Assembly (NCBI GenBank): GCA_964514215.1
Contig: CAZEPW010000058.1
Location: 1-21,993, forward strand
Length of the DNA: 21,993 nucleotides
From: CAYQUC01 sp964514215
GTDB lineage: Bacteria > Pseudomonadota > Gammaproteobacteria > UBA6429 > Thiohalophilaceae
Reading direction: 5' to 3'
Both the position numbers and the translations under genes were made by a program. Below are positions 6,675-14,829 of this stretch, in pieces (position 1 is the first letter of the stretch; each line of letters begins with the position of its first letter). The notes beneath the pieces are model-generated. The model saw only the letters and a list, made by a program, of their open reading frames with translations. It made no database searches and had not been told where the DNA came from.

Positions 6675-7070
6675 TTATTTTTGGCGTTTCTCGTTAAATG
6701 AAATAATATCAGGTTTGTCTTCCATATTGATTAAACCGTCATGTACGGCGCCACTTTCGATTGCAATTTTAGGGCTGGTGATATTGCCAATTATAGTGGC
6801 ACTTTTTTGGACTTCGATTTTATGATGGGCAGTGATATTACCTTCAACTCGACCATTAATGATTAAAGAATTAGCCGTTAAGTTGCCAACCCATTTACCC
6901 GTTAATTCTACTACGATGATTCCTTCAACATCGCTATTCCCGATTATTGTACCACGGGCGACTACGTTATCTGGTGTTGTTATATTTCCAGTGAAAACGG
7001 CTCCTTCGCCGATTGCTGAAGTAAATCGTATAATTTCATCAAGTGTTCTTCTGGTATTGGTATGGCTCAT
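6675..7070 (-). CDS. Bactofilin (polymer-forming cytoskeletal protein)
   Basis: This 131-residue protein is one bactofilin domain. The short-repeat right-handed beta-helix is plain: 'GEGAVFTGNITTPDNVVARG', 'TIIGNSDVEGIIVVELTGKW', 'VGNLTANSLIINGRVEGNIT', 'AHHKIEVQKSATIIGNITSP' and 'KIAIESGAVHDGLI', each turn giving a G-x-I/V pattern. Polar termini flank the helix, as usual. Bactofilins self-assemble into filaments at the inner membrane and scaffold cell-wall, stalk or chromosome-positioning factors. Here no M23 peptidase or other classical partner adjoins it. The neighbours are a divergent CREST membrane protein and a hypothetical gene, so the process served is unknown. Confidence 0.9.
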   Translation of the reverse strand: MSHTNTRRTLDEIIRFTSAIGEGAVFTGNITTPDNVVARGTIIGNSDVEGIIVVELTGKWVGNLTANSLIINGRVEGNITAHHKIEVQKSATIIGNITSPKIAIESGAVHDGLINMEDKPDIISFNEKRQK

Positions 7071-7181
7071 AATATGTATTAGTGATTATTAAATAAAAGT
7101 ATGTATATAGTTATTAACTATAGAAAAAAAATGTGAGTTTTAATATAGTGTATTCTTATATTTTTTATTGATTTAATAACT

Positions 7182-7955
7182 ATGATACAAGCCAATAATC
7201 ATTTTCAACTAAAATTGACTTTGCTAGTGATAATTTCAGTGGTAGTTATTATTGTAATGTTTTTTATTCCTGCAATTAAACAAGATTTGAATTACCATCA
7301 ATTTAGTGATCAACGATTATTACTGGGCATACCGAATTTGCTTAATGTAATATCAAATTTGCCGTTTTTTATTATTGGGTTATTTGGATTAGTTTATTTA
7401 AAAACACATAAAGACGCGGCTATAGTGACAGATTTACGGTTAAGTTATTACGTGTTTTATTTTGGTGTTTTGTTGGTGGCGTTGGGGTCAGGTTATTATC
7501 ATTTAAATCCAACAAACAGTAGTTTAGTATGGGACCGATTCCCCATGACAATTGCCTTTATGGCATTTTTTAGTATTATTCTTTCAGAGTTTATTTCAGT
7601 GAAACTTGGAAAAATGGTATTTATGCCTTTGATACTCATTGGGTTGTTTTCTATTTGGTATTGGGATTTTACCGAACAAAATAATAACGGTGATTTACGA
7701 CTTTATGCATTGGTGCAGTTTTTACCCATGTTATTGATTCCGTTAATATTGATATTGTTTCGTTCACGTTTTTCTCATGTAAAATTGTTTTGGTATTTTT
7801 TAGTAATGTATGGTCTAGCAAAAATAGCAGAAACATACGATTCAGCTATTTACGACTATTTACAATTAATTAGTGGCCATTCAATTAAACATATCCTTGC
7901 AAGTGTTGGTTGTATTATTTTTTATTTTCAGGTGAAAAAGCGGCATTTAGTTTAA
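7182..7955 (+). CDS. CREST-superfamily (alkaline-ceramidase-like) membrane protein
   Basis: This 257-residue protein has about seven hydrophobic spans. It carries the conserved pieces of the bacterial alkaline-phytoceramidase-like family: 'YHQFSDQR...GIPNLLNVISNLPFFIIG' near the N terminus, 'GSGYYHLNPTNSSLVWDRFPM' in the middle with the D/R pair and metal-type histidine, 'LYALVQFLPML', and 'SGHSIKHILAS' near the end with two further histidines. CREST enzymes are zinc-type membrane hydrolases that act on lipid amides in eukaryotes. The bacterial substrate is uncertain. The start lacks a clear Shine-Dalgarno but coincides with the family start. It is divergent from the bactofilin gene across 111 bases. 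Confidence 0.84.
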   Translation: MIQANNHFQLKLTLLVIISVVVIIVMFFIPAIKQDLNYHQFSDQRLLLGIPNLLNVISNLPFFIIGLFGLVYLKTHKDAAIVTDLRLSYYVFYFGVLLVALGSGYYHLNPTNSSLVWDRFPMTIAFMAFFSIILSEFISVKLGKMVFMPLILIGLFSIWYWDFTEQNNNGDLRLYALVQFLPMLLIPLILILFRSRFSHVKLFWYFLVMYGLAKIAETYDSAIYDYLQLISGHSIKHILASVGCIIFYFQVKKRHLV

Positions 7956-8014
7956 TATAAGGTTTAATTATCTAATTGTTTGTGTAATTTGATGCTTATA
8001 TACAAAGTCATATT

Positions 8015-8023
8015 TGTTATAAT
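8015..8023 (+). promoter_or_regulatory. Extended -10 promoter of yaaA (TGTTATAAT)
   Basis: TGT precedes a perfect TATAAT at 8018-8023. The predicted transcript starts near 8030, about 32 bases before the yaaA ATG. No -35 at good spacing is seen, which an extended -10 does not require. Confidence 0.6.
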
Positions 8024-8061
8024 GCTCAAAATTCAATTGAAGAAATAAGAAGAAATAAGCG

Positions 8062-8835
8062 ATGTTACTTGTTGTCTCCCCAGCTAAAAAATTAGATTAC
8101 GATTCTCAAAATAAAGTCTCTATGCATACTATGCCGGATTATTTAAAAGATTCGAAGCAATTAATTGCTCGTTTGCGTGATTTTTCGAGTTTGGATATAT
8201 CCGAGTTAATGGATGTTAGTACAAAAATCGCAGATTTAAATTTTGAGCGGTATGCCAAATGGACTCCAAACTTCACATTAAATAATTCTAAGCAATCAAT
8301 ATTAGCTTTTAAAGGTGATGTGTATACCGGTATGGATGCTTTAAGTTTTAATAATGCTGATTTTAAATTTGCACAAAAACACTTACGAATACTCTCCGGG
8401 TTATACGGTTTATTGCGCCCATTAGACTTAATGAAAGCGTATCGTTTAGAAATGGGTAGTAAGTTAAGCACAACTCGAGGCAAGAACCTTTATGAGTTTT
8501 GGGATACGATTATAACTGAGGGATTAAATGCGCAATTAAAAACCATTAAATCCGATGTACTTATCAATTTAGCATCAAACGAATATTTTAAATCAGTGAA
8601 AAAAAAGCATTTAAACGCAAATATCATTACGCCGATGTTTAAAGATTATAAAAATGGTGACTATAAAATGATTGGTATTTATGCAAAAAAAGCGCGAGGT
8701 TTACTGAGTCGTTATATCATTAAAAATAAATTAAATAACCCTGATGAGATTAAAGATTTTGATTTAGAAGGCTATCAATATAATAAAAAATTATCTCAAG
8801 AATTTAACTGGGTATTTACGCGAAAATTAAATTAA
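8062..8835 (+). CDS. yaaA: YaaA-family protein (peroxide stress / DNA-binding)
   Basis: This 257-residue full-length YaaA/UPF0246 protein begins 'MLLVVSPAKKLDYDS'. It contains 'AFKGDVYTGMDA', 'LRILSGLYGLLRPLDLMKAYRLEMGSKL' and 'NLASNEYFKSVKKK', and ends 'GYQYNKKLSQEFNWVFTRK'. E. coli YaaA limits free iron and DNA damage during hydrogen peroxide stress and has a DNA-binding fold. A gapless match to the family length suggests an intact gene. It has its own extended -10 promoter. I could not confirm an OxyR site by eye. Confidence 0.93.
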   Translation: MLLVVSPAKKLDYDSQNKVSMHTMPDYLKDSKQLIARLRDFSSLDISELMDVSTKIADLNFERYAKWTPNFTLNNSKQSILAFKGDVYTGMDALSFNNADFKFAQKHLRILSGLYGLLRPLDLMKAYRLEMGSKLSTTRGKNLYEFWDTIITEGLNAQLKTIKSDVLINLASNEYFKSVKKKHLNANIITPMFKDYKNGDYKMIGIYAKKARGLLSRYIIKNKLNNPDEIKDFDLEGYQYNKKLSQEFNWVFTRKLN

Positions 8836-9246
8836 AGGGCATCGATAGTATCATTGATGTCATCATTGCATTCTATCACTCGATAAGCAGCGCTACATTA
8901 GCAACTATTAATATAATAACTAAGCCTACTGTACTATTGAGTGCTGTTATTGTGTTTTTTAGCTTTTTCTAAATTATATTCTCAATTTTTAATTTTAAAC
9001 TCCAAGTTTGGGGTGATTTGCTTTTATTTTGTAAATTTTTTAGTCTGCGTCATTAATTTTATTTTAAAAATACGCTATCTATACTATATATAGTGTTGAA
9101 TAATAAAAGTTATGATTTCATCAATATTCTATTATAAATCAATGATTACTATAAGTTTTAAATTTAAGAACAAATAACATTGGCCGACAAACAAAATGTT
9201 ATATAACTTTACAGATATAATCCATTTATATATGTGTGGGAAATAA
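8836..9246. other. Non-coding AT-rich interval of 411 bases
   Basis: No gene is supported. A 12-bp palindrome, ACTATATATAGT, occurs at 9083-9094. A minus-strand stretch at 8876-8968 is open and reads as a membrane-like segment but lacks a start codon. GGGAAATAA just before 9247 is the ribosome site of the next gene. Confidence 0.6.
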
Positions 9247-11073
9247 ATGAGTAATGCCATCGGGTTGGAAATTCCGAGTCGGGTTAAACCAGATAAAGGT
9301 TCGTTTGATTCAAAACCAAAAAATGTCGAGCTTTGGGTCGAGGCTCTGCCTCGAGCGAGTGTTGGGCGCTGTGCTGAATTAATTTTTAACTTACTGACTG
9401 AGGTAAACAGCCTTGAAATTCGTTATAAAGATAGGGTGTTCTTACTCGAGTCGTTACGTGATCCTGTTCAGTATGTGTCTCAGGCAATGCAAAAACATTT
9501 TGTTGGCGCACGGTTTCCTTTACCGAAAAAAAGTCAAAATATTGCTCATGCAACGCGTAAAATATACAGTTTAATGGCAACAGGTTATAAAATAGCAATT
9601 GAAGATCAACTTAAATCTACATTATTCTTAAAAGACAAAAATTTATTATCAACCAATATTCATCGTTCAATGAGTTATTTGAGCCGAGTGTTGTTAACAA
9701 CATATCAAGTTTATGCGCCATTACCTAAGAATATTTGGCGAGACATAAATAAGCTTTATGGTTATGCTGAGAGTGAAAAATTACACCGCAATCAAATATC
9801 AGATGTACAACATCAGTATATTAAGAAAACAAGTGTTGCCGGTGAATATTTACGGATTTTATTATTATCTTTAGCTGCACCAAACCGGCTTCATCATGGT
9901 GAAGTTGATCATGTTTATGTCAATTTAGAACGGTGGATGCGTTTAACTAAATTAAATAAAATAGTTGAAAATGATAGCAGTTCCTATGACTTTGTTATCG
10001 ATTGCGATAAAGATAAACCGCCTAGCCATTTTACATTAAGCCAAGATACCAGCTCAGATAATGTCAGGGTTTTTAATACCGATGCACTTACCCAAGAACT
10101 CTATGATGAGCTGCAATTGAGTGAAGAAATTATTTCAAAAACGTTAGTTACTATTAAAATGCCAACTGCCAAGTTATCCCACGATTTGCTCCGACGCTTG
10201 ATTGTTTCCTGGGGACCAATTCAAGAAAGAAAATTTGGACGGGTAAACAGTAATGCAAAAGTGAGTGTCTCGATAGGCTTAAGTACTGTGCATCAAACTA
10301 TTTTGTCTGATTTTAAAAATAAACCAATTCCAGAGTCATTTAATATTGAAAACCAAAGTAGTGATGATGTGTTAGCAAACCAAAGTAACTTTGGTACTAG
10401 AAGTGTCATTGACGTAAAAGATACTGGAACGGATATTTGGGATACGGTATATGATCAAAATACCATTGCTTATAATGACACTAATTCTAAGAGCGATAAC
10501 AAAACTAAAGTTAATACTTATGAGCAGTCACAAGATTGGTTGATATCCAATTACAGTGAAGGTGGCTTTAATTTGAAAAACTTAAATGAAAATAGTAATA
10601 AAATTCAGGTGGGCGAAATTATTGGTTTTAAATTAGGCTTATCGGTTGATGATATTGAGCAATGGTATGTTGGTATCATTCGATGGATGAGCACCATCGG
10701 TAGACAGGGGGTTGAAATTGGTGGTGAGTTTATTGGCACCTCTGCCGTTCCTGTTGGTGTCAGTTTGATGATCGATGATATTGAAGCAAAGCAAGCACAA
10801 CGCGCTTTGTTGATTCCGGGTGCTAATGCTAATAAGCAAGATAATTCAATCATTACATTTCTCTCTAATTATCGAGTCGGTGCATCAATCAATATACAAA
10901 TTAATAAAAGTAAGCTCAGTGTAAAACTAATGAGTGAGAGGGATGATCTCGGACTGTATCAGCAATTTGATTATGAAGTAATTGATGCTAAAAGAAGCAA
11001 TAAACCCGCTGGGGTTGATAAAAAAGAATCTGCTGCGAAAAATGATATGGATGATGTGTGGTCTATATTATAA
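9247..11073 (+). CDS. Large cytosolic protein with PilZ-like C-terminal segment
   Basis: This 608-residue protein is preceded by a GGGAAATAA ribosome site. The N-terminal ~240 residues are helical ('GRCAELIFNLLTEVNSLEIRY', 'AGEYLRILLLSLAAPNRLHH') and resemble proteobacterial PilZ-associated proteins of this size. A polar, Asn/Asp-rich linker spans about 360-450. Residues about 453-530 ('VGEIIGFKLGLSVDD', 'WYVGIIRWMSTIGRQGVEIG') look like a PilZ-type barrel with the W-x-VG-I-x-RW strand. A C-terminal beta-rich stretch ends with a short acidic tail. The canonical RxxxR c-di-GMP motif is not obvious, so an atypical or non-binding PilZ is likely. No signal or membrane span is present. It stands alone between two long intergenic regions. 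Confidence 0.68.
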   Translation: MSNAIGLEIPSRVKPDKGSFDSKPKNVELWVEALPRASVGRCAELIFNLLTEVNSLEIRYKDRVFLLESLRDPVQYVSQAMQKHFVGARFPLPKKSQNIAHATRKIYSLMATGYKIAIEDQLKSTLFLKDKNLLSTNIHRSMSYLSRVLLTTYQVYAPLPKNIWRDINKLYGYAESEKLHRNQISDVQHQYIKKTSVAGEYLRILLLSLAAPNRLHHGEVDHVYVNLERWMRLTKLNKIVENDSSSYDFVIDCDKDKPPSHFTLSQDTSSDNVRVFNTDALTQELYDELQLSEEIISKTLVTIKMPTAKLSHDLLRRLIVSWGPIQERKFGRVNSNAKVSVSIGLSTVHQTILSDFKNKPIPESFNIENQSSDDVLANQSNFGTRSVIDVKDTGTDIWDTVYDQNTIAYNDTNSKSDNKTKVNTYEQSQDWLISNYSEGGFNLKNLNENSNKIQVGEIIGFKLGLSVDDIEQWYVGIIRWMSTIGRQGVEIGGEFIGTSAVPVGVSLMIDDIEAKQAQRALLIPGANANKQDNSIITFLSNYRVGASINIQINKSKLSVKLMSERDDLGLYQQFDYEVIDAKRSNKPAGVDKKESAAKNDMDDVWSIL

Positions 11074-11280
11074 CAATTGATTAATTTATGTACACTAATG
11101 CTTATCCTATACCCCCTTTTAGAGACTTTATTTTTTAGTTATTTGAATCATCTATTTTGGTTGTTTGTTAAACTAGAACACGATATCGATAAAAATTATT
11201 GAGGGTGGTAACCTGCTAAGGTTTTGGTTATTGATGGCACCCTAAGTACAATTTAGTACGATTGCAGCCGTTATAAATAG

Positions 11281-11502
11281 GTGATTAAACAATTTCTAGC
11301 CGTTTGGGTAACGATAATATTATCAATAATGACAAGGACTTTACTGTCAATTTAATCGGTTTGGCTGCTGTTCTTGCTAGCCAGTATTTATAGGGTAAAT
11401 CAAGCATTAACCGCACCGAGTAGTGGTAATATGGTCATTATTGTTTTAAAAAAGCAAATTACATCACAGTATAAAGCGGTAACATCGTTTCGGTGTGGTT
11501 GA
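11281..11502 (+). pseudogene. Possible decayed small membrane-protein gene (within the 11074-11564 gap)
   Basis: From GTG at 11281 one frame reads VIKQFLAVWVTIILSIMTRT and LLSI, meets TAA at 11353, then resumes in the same frame as SVWLLFLLASIYRVNQALTA and so on to TGA at 11500-11502. Two hydrophobic stretches on either side of a single in-frame stop look like an interrupted short membrane protein, but no family is recognised and there is no good ribosome site. I see no other gene in 11074-11564. Confidence 0.25.
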
Positions 11503-11527
11503 TTGAAATATTGAGTCAATTTATACT
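11499..11527 (+). promoter_or_regulatory. Sigma70-type promoter of the DUF4124 gene
   Basis: TTGATT (11499-11504), a 17-base spacer and TATACT (11522-11527) predict transcription from about 11534, leaving a leader of about 31 bases before the ATG at 11565. Confidence 0.6.
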
Positions 11528-11541
11528 ATGAGAGGTCTGTA

Positions 11542-11568
11542 ATGTATAGTAGCATTAACTGTATATGA
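11542..11568 (+). other. Possible eight-codon leader ORF overlapping the next start
   Basis: ATG at 11542 follows AGAGG and encodes MYSSINCI. Its TGA (11566-11568) overlaps the ATG of the DUF4124 gene as ATGA, an arrangement that permits translational coupling. The predicted transcript start near 11534 would cut into the AGAGG, so it is uncertain whether the leader is translated. Confidence 0.3.
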
Positions 11569-12203
11569 ATTATTTTATTAAATCTGTATTTCTATTTTAT
11601 TTAAGCATGTCCTTAATATCTGTGGCTGTGGCCGATATTTATCAATGGCGTGATAGCACGGGCGGCATACAATTTGGTAATAACCCACCTAAAGGCAACC
11701 CTACCGTCACTATAATTTCAAAACAAGTGACTTCTAATGAAGAGAGTGGTTCAGATGATGGGGCCAAGTCAGGGGATTCCTCTGAAACTAAAGCAACGGC
11801 TATTAAAATATCTAAATCGAGTATGTTTAAGAATAGTCGTCGAACTAACTTACTCTATCAAGATAAAGAGAATACTAAAAAATCGCGAATTATCAGCGTC
11901 AGATTGTTAAAAGAAACCAAAAACTCTTTGGTTTTTGATGTAAATTATTATTTATCTGAAAAAATTTATGGCATTGCAAACCTTGGGATTATTCCAAATA
12001 TGGATAATTATTCCTCTGTTTATACTAAAGCTCATCCGGGTCGTCATGCAACGACGATAGCGGTTAAACTATCGGATAGCTCTCAGTCTATTGTACGCTC
12101 ATCTTCTTTAAAGCTATCAATAGCATTGGCGAAAGAAACGGGTTATGTCGGTCCATTGTTTGAACTTGATTTGCCTTTTAATAAAGTTTGGTATAAAAAA
12201 TAA
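11565..12203 (+). CDS. Exported DUF4124-domain protein
   Basis: This 212-residue protein has a signal peptide of about 23 residues ('SVFLFYLSMSLISVAVA') followed directly by the DUF4124 core 'DIYQWRDSTGGIQFGNNPPKG', the usual N-terminal position of that domain in proteobacterial periplasmic proteins. A Ser/Glu/Asp-rich linker (about 55-80) leads to a beta-rich C-terminal domain (about 105-212: 'SRIISVRLLKETKNSLVFDV', 'HATTIAVKLSD') that I cannot name. The ATG at 11565 has no good Shine-Dalgarno of its own and may rely on the overlapping leader ORF. The function of DUF4124 is not known to me. Confidence 0.8.
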   Translation: MNYFIKSVFLFYLSMSLISVAVADIYQWRDSTGGIQFGNNPPKGNPTVTIISKQVTSNEESGSDDGAKSGDSSETKATAIKISKSSMFKNSRRTNLLYQDKENTKKSRIISVRLLKETKNSLVFDVNYYLSEKIYGIANLGIIPNMDNYSSVYTKAHPGRHATTIAVKLSDSSQSIVRSSSLKLSIALAKETGYVGPLFELDLPFNKVWYKK

Positions 12204-12280
12204 CTTTATACTGTTTTAGTTTTTCATAAAGCCCTTTCAAGGCGACACTTCTACATTACCAATAAAATAAAGGTTTTTGA

Positions 12281-12805
12281 ATGACCGATAATGATTATGC
12301 TCGATTAGATGAAATATTAATGGCGAATATAGATGATTGTTTATCGATTGATGAGGCGCATGGATTTTTGACCGCAATGTCGGTATCGAATATTAAATTA
12401 TCCGATACAGATTGTTTTGACGTTATTTGTGGTGATAGCAAGTTGGACACTAAACTCGCTAAAGAGGTTACATCGTTAATATTAAATATGAACGGCGATA
12501 TTGAAGTTATGCTAACTAATAATGTTCCTTTTGATATCTTATTAATAGAGACAGAAGAGCAGGGGGAGATTATTGAAGTTTTTGAAGGTTGGTGCCATGG
12601 TTTTATGTTGGCTGTTTGTCAAAATGAAAGTGTTTGGGATGAGCTTGGTAAAAATGAACAATCAATATTGTCACCAATTGCAAAATTAGCCCTGCTTATT
12701 AGCGACGAACAGCTCGACATGGAAGACGATGAATATGATTTATTAGTGGAGTTATTACCGGGTGCAGTAATGGGTTTGAATTCTTATTATAACAATAAAC
12801 ATTAA
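12281..12805 (+). CDS. UPF0149 (YecA/YgfB-like) family protein
   Basis: This 174-residue protein has the two family landmarks. 'LSIDEAHGFLTAMSV' (residues about 22-36) corresponds to the N-terminal 'E-x-HGFL-x-A/G' helix. 'FEGWCHGFMLAV' (about 105-116) corresponds to the 'W-x-x-GF' helix. Members are all-helical. It lacks the C-terminal Cys-rich SEC-C zinc motif of longer YecA proteins, which makes it a short form. AAAGG lies 8 bases before the ATG. The DUF2956 gene follows after 13 bases, so the two are likely co-transcribed. The biochemical role is not established. Confidence 0.84.
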   Translation: MTDNDYARLDEILMANIDDCLSIDEAHGFLTAMSVSNIKLSDTDCFDVICGDSKLDTKLAKEVTSLILNMNGDIEVMLTNNVPFDILLIETEEQGEIIEVFEGWCHGFMLAVCQNESVWDELGKNEQSILSPIAKLALLISDEQLDMEDDEYDLLVELLPGAVMGLNSYYNNKH

Positions 12806-12818
12806 TAATACATAAATT

Positions 12819-13163
12819 ATGTCACAAAATAAAAAAATTAAAAATAGTGATAGCCCTAAATTAGACGAGGCACTAACAATCGCGCAAGGAATTAAGCAAG
12901 AAAACCAAACAAAAGCGCAAACTAAACTAATAGCGCAAGGTATTCGAAAAGGCATTGAGATATACAAAAATCAACAAAATAAAAAACAACGCGATATTAA
13001 TAAGCGTAAGAAAAAACAACTTAAATCAAAATTAAACAGTGATAATTCTAATGTAGAACAATTAAATCAGTCGGATAATAATACATCCATTTTTGTTATG
13101 TGGGTGCCATGGGGTTTGGTATTATTATCGTGGATATTTTTTGTGATTTATATGAATAAATGA
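12819..13163 (+). CDS. DUF2956 family small membrane protein
   Basis: This 114-residue protein starts with the DUF2956 core: 'DEALTIAQGIKQENQTKAQT' followed by 'KLIAQGIRKGIEIYKNQQNKK' and a run of Lys/Arg/Gln. A single C-terminal membrane span follows ('WVPWGLVLLSWIFFVIYM') with a two-residue tail NK, giving a tail-anchored layout with the basic domain in the cytosol. The stop overlaps the start of the next gene (ATGA at 13160-13163), so translation is probably coupled to the broken esterase. Function is unknown. The basic N-terminal region could bind nucleic acid or acidic lipids, but nothing in the sequence proves it. Confidence 0.82.
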   Translation: MSQNKKIKNSDSPKLDEALTIAQGIKQENQTKAQTKLIAQGIRKGIEIYKNQQNKKQRDINKRKKKQLKSKLNSDNSNVEQLNQSDNNTSIFVMWVPWGLVLLSWIFFVIYMNK

Positions 13164-13940
13164 AAATTAAAATAAATTATGTAATCTTTATTTTAATCAA
13201 TTTTATTTTTTTGACGGGCTGTTCTAGCAGTGCATTATTTTTTGTTAATAACCTCGCCCGATTTGACGACTATAATTCAAGCCTTAATATAGCGTATGGT
13301 AAAAATCCCAATCAAACACTTGATATTTATTGGCCAGATACTCTTTCTGAACTAGATAAAAATACAGTTCCAATTGTGATCTTCTTTTATGGTGGTTGCT
13401 GGGGAGCCTGTAGTGACTTAAAAAAGCAAGATTATCGTTTTGTTGCCCAAGCATTAACCGCAAGTAACATTATTGCAGTCGTGGTGATTCGAATAATATA
13501 ATATTAATGGGGCATTCGGCTGGAGCGCATATAGCCTCAATGTTACTCTTTAATAAGCTTTACTTAACACCTGAAAGTTATAAAAAAATTAAAGGTTTTA
13601 TTGGTTTAGCTGGGCCATACGATTTTTTACCGTTTGACGAATGGTATCAAGCTGCACTATTTTCGCCACCGGAATCCTATGGCCAATCGCAAACGATTAA
13701 TTACGTTAATGGCTCTGAAGCACCTTCCATGTTACTGTACGGCAATGATGACACCCGAGTTAAAAAACGAAACATCATATCACTAACTACAACGATAAAA
13801 CGTAAACAAGGTAAAGTGGAAACTTATATTATGATGATATTGATCATGAGGGTTTAATTGCTGCGCTATCAATACCTCTTCGATCATCTAAACCCATTAT
13901 GAAAGATATCGTGTCTTTTATATCAAAAATAATAAATTAA
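13160..13940 (+). pseudogene. Broken lipoprotein alpha/beta-hydrolase (esterase) gene
   Basis: The first piece (13160-13501) has a lipoprotein signal with lipobox LTGC, then 'LDIYWPD' and the oxyanion-hole region 'FFYGGCWG', and breaks off after 'NIIAVVVI'. The second piece, in another frame (open from about 13489; ATG 13507), resumes at 'NNIILMGHSAGAHIA', which holds the nucleophile serine. Intact relatives have about 30 residues between these segments (a 'DYRLYPE...' stretch), so an internal deletion with frame change is inferred. A further one-base shift near 13815-13830 moves the end, 'YDDIDHEGLIAALSIPLRSS', with the catalytic histidine, into the third frame, closing at TAA 13938-13940. 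Ser, Asp (GNDDTRV) and His are all still recognisable, so decay is recent. Confidence 0.85.
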
Positions 13941-14069
13941 CTCTATTTTGTATAGCTGTTACGCTTTTATGGTTAAAACTTCCCTATAATTAATAGAGTT
14001 TAGGTTTTTTTAGGGTTTATACCAAAAAACATAAGATTAAAGATTAGAAAACAATAAGTAAGGTTTTAT

Positions 14070-14585
14070 ATGATGAACAAAATATTTAAAATTATACTGT
14101 TACTATCTGTAATAATTAGTTTAGCCAGTTGTGAAATAACGCCTAAAATGAAGTCTCCTGGGCATCATGTTCGTGGGCCTCATGCAAGCAAGCATGTGCA
14201 TGAATCAGCTAAACACAGTAATAAACCGAAAAAGCACAAAATTGCGCAAAGGAACGTTGCGCACAAGAAAGTAGCATATCGAAAGTATTATTATTATCCT
14301 AATTTATCAGTATATTATGATCGACATCGTAAAGTTTTTTATTATATTTCAGGGAAGTTTTGGAAAGCGGGTAAGCGATTGCCAAAACGTTTTAAGTTAA
14401 CTAAGCATCGAATTAGTCTTAAAATGAAAACAAAAAAACCGTATTTGGCATATAAAAAACATCGAAAACTGTATCCTAAAAAGCATGCTAAGAAAATGAT
14501 GAGGCAAGTCGTTCAAAAGAAAGTTGAAGAAGCCGACTCTGGTGGTACCAATATTATTCAGTATAACAAAAACATCAAATTTTGA
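14070..14585 (+). CDS. His/Lys-rich lipoprotein
   Basis: This 171-residue protein has a type II signal peptide: 'MMNKIFKIILLLSVIISLASC' with lipobox LASC and acylated Cys21. The next residue is Glu rather than Asp, so Lol sorting to the outer membrane is expected. Residues about 27-60 are rich in His and Lys (HHVRGPHASKHVHESAKH). The central 'YYYYPNLSVYYDRHRKVFYYISGKFW' matches a conserved segment of small proteobacterial lipoproteins. The tail is again very basic. The protein could bind metal, haem or nucleic acid, but this is only compositional. A TATAAT at 13985-13990 and AAGG before the ATG support the start, and a strong hairpin terminator closes the unit. Confidence 0.78.
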   Translation: MMNKIFKIILLLSVIISLASCEITPKMKSPGHHVRGPHASKHVHESAKHSNKPKKHKIAQRNVAHKKVAYRKYYYYPNLSVYYDRHRKVFYYISGKFWKAGKRLPKRFKLTKHRISLKMKTKKPYLAYKKHRKLYPKKHAKKMMRQVVQKKVEEADSGGTNIIQYNKNIKF

Positions 14586-14593
14586 TGTCTATT

Positions 14594-14634
14594 AAAATAT
14601 TATTTCCACTTTAATAAAGTGGAAATAATATTTT
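14594..14634. terminator. Perfect 19-bp-arm hairpin terminator
   Basis: AAAATATTATTTCCACTTT (14594-14612) and its exact reverse complement (14616-14634) flank a 3-base loop AAT. Both sides end in four A or T bases, so the element can terminate in either direction. It starts eight bases after the lipoprotein stop codon. Confidence 0.85.
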
Positions 14635-14829
14635 CAGTTTCAAATGCTTTATTTCATTCTAACTCTTATCGAAAACATTGTTTTTTCTCTATCGTAATCG
14701 TCAACTTTGATATTGATTTAATCGTTTTAAGTCACAAAACTTTATTAAATTTATTTTAAAATTAAAATTTTAATAATATTGTCCGCTAGTGTATGTATCG
14801 AGACTAATAAACTGGAGACGGTATTGCGT

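Noticed and set aside
8876..8968. Minus-strand open stretch reading like a short membrane protein (NSTVGLVIILIVANVALLIE at its end)
   Set aside because: It is preceded by a stop and has no ATG, GTG or TTG start and no ribosome site. It could be a remnant but cannot be supported as a gene.
9083..9094. ACTATATATAGT palindrome as an operator
   Set aside because: It is AT-only, in very AT-rich DNA and far from the next start, so chance is likely.
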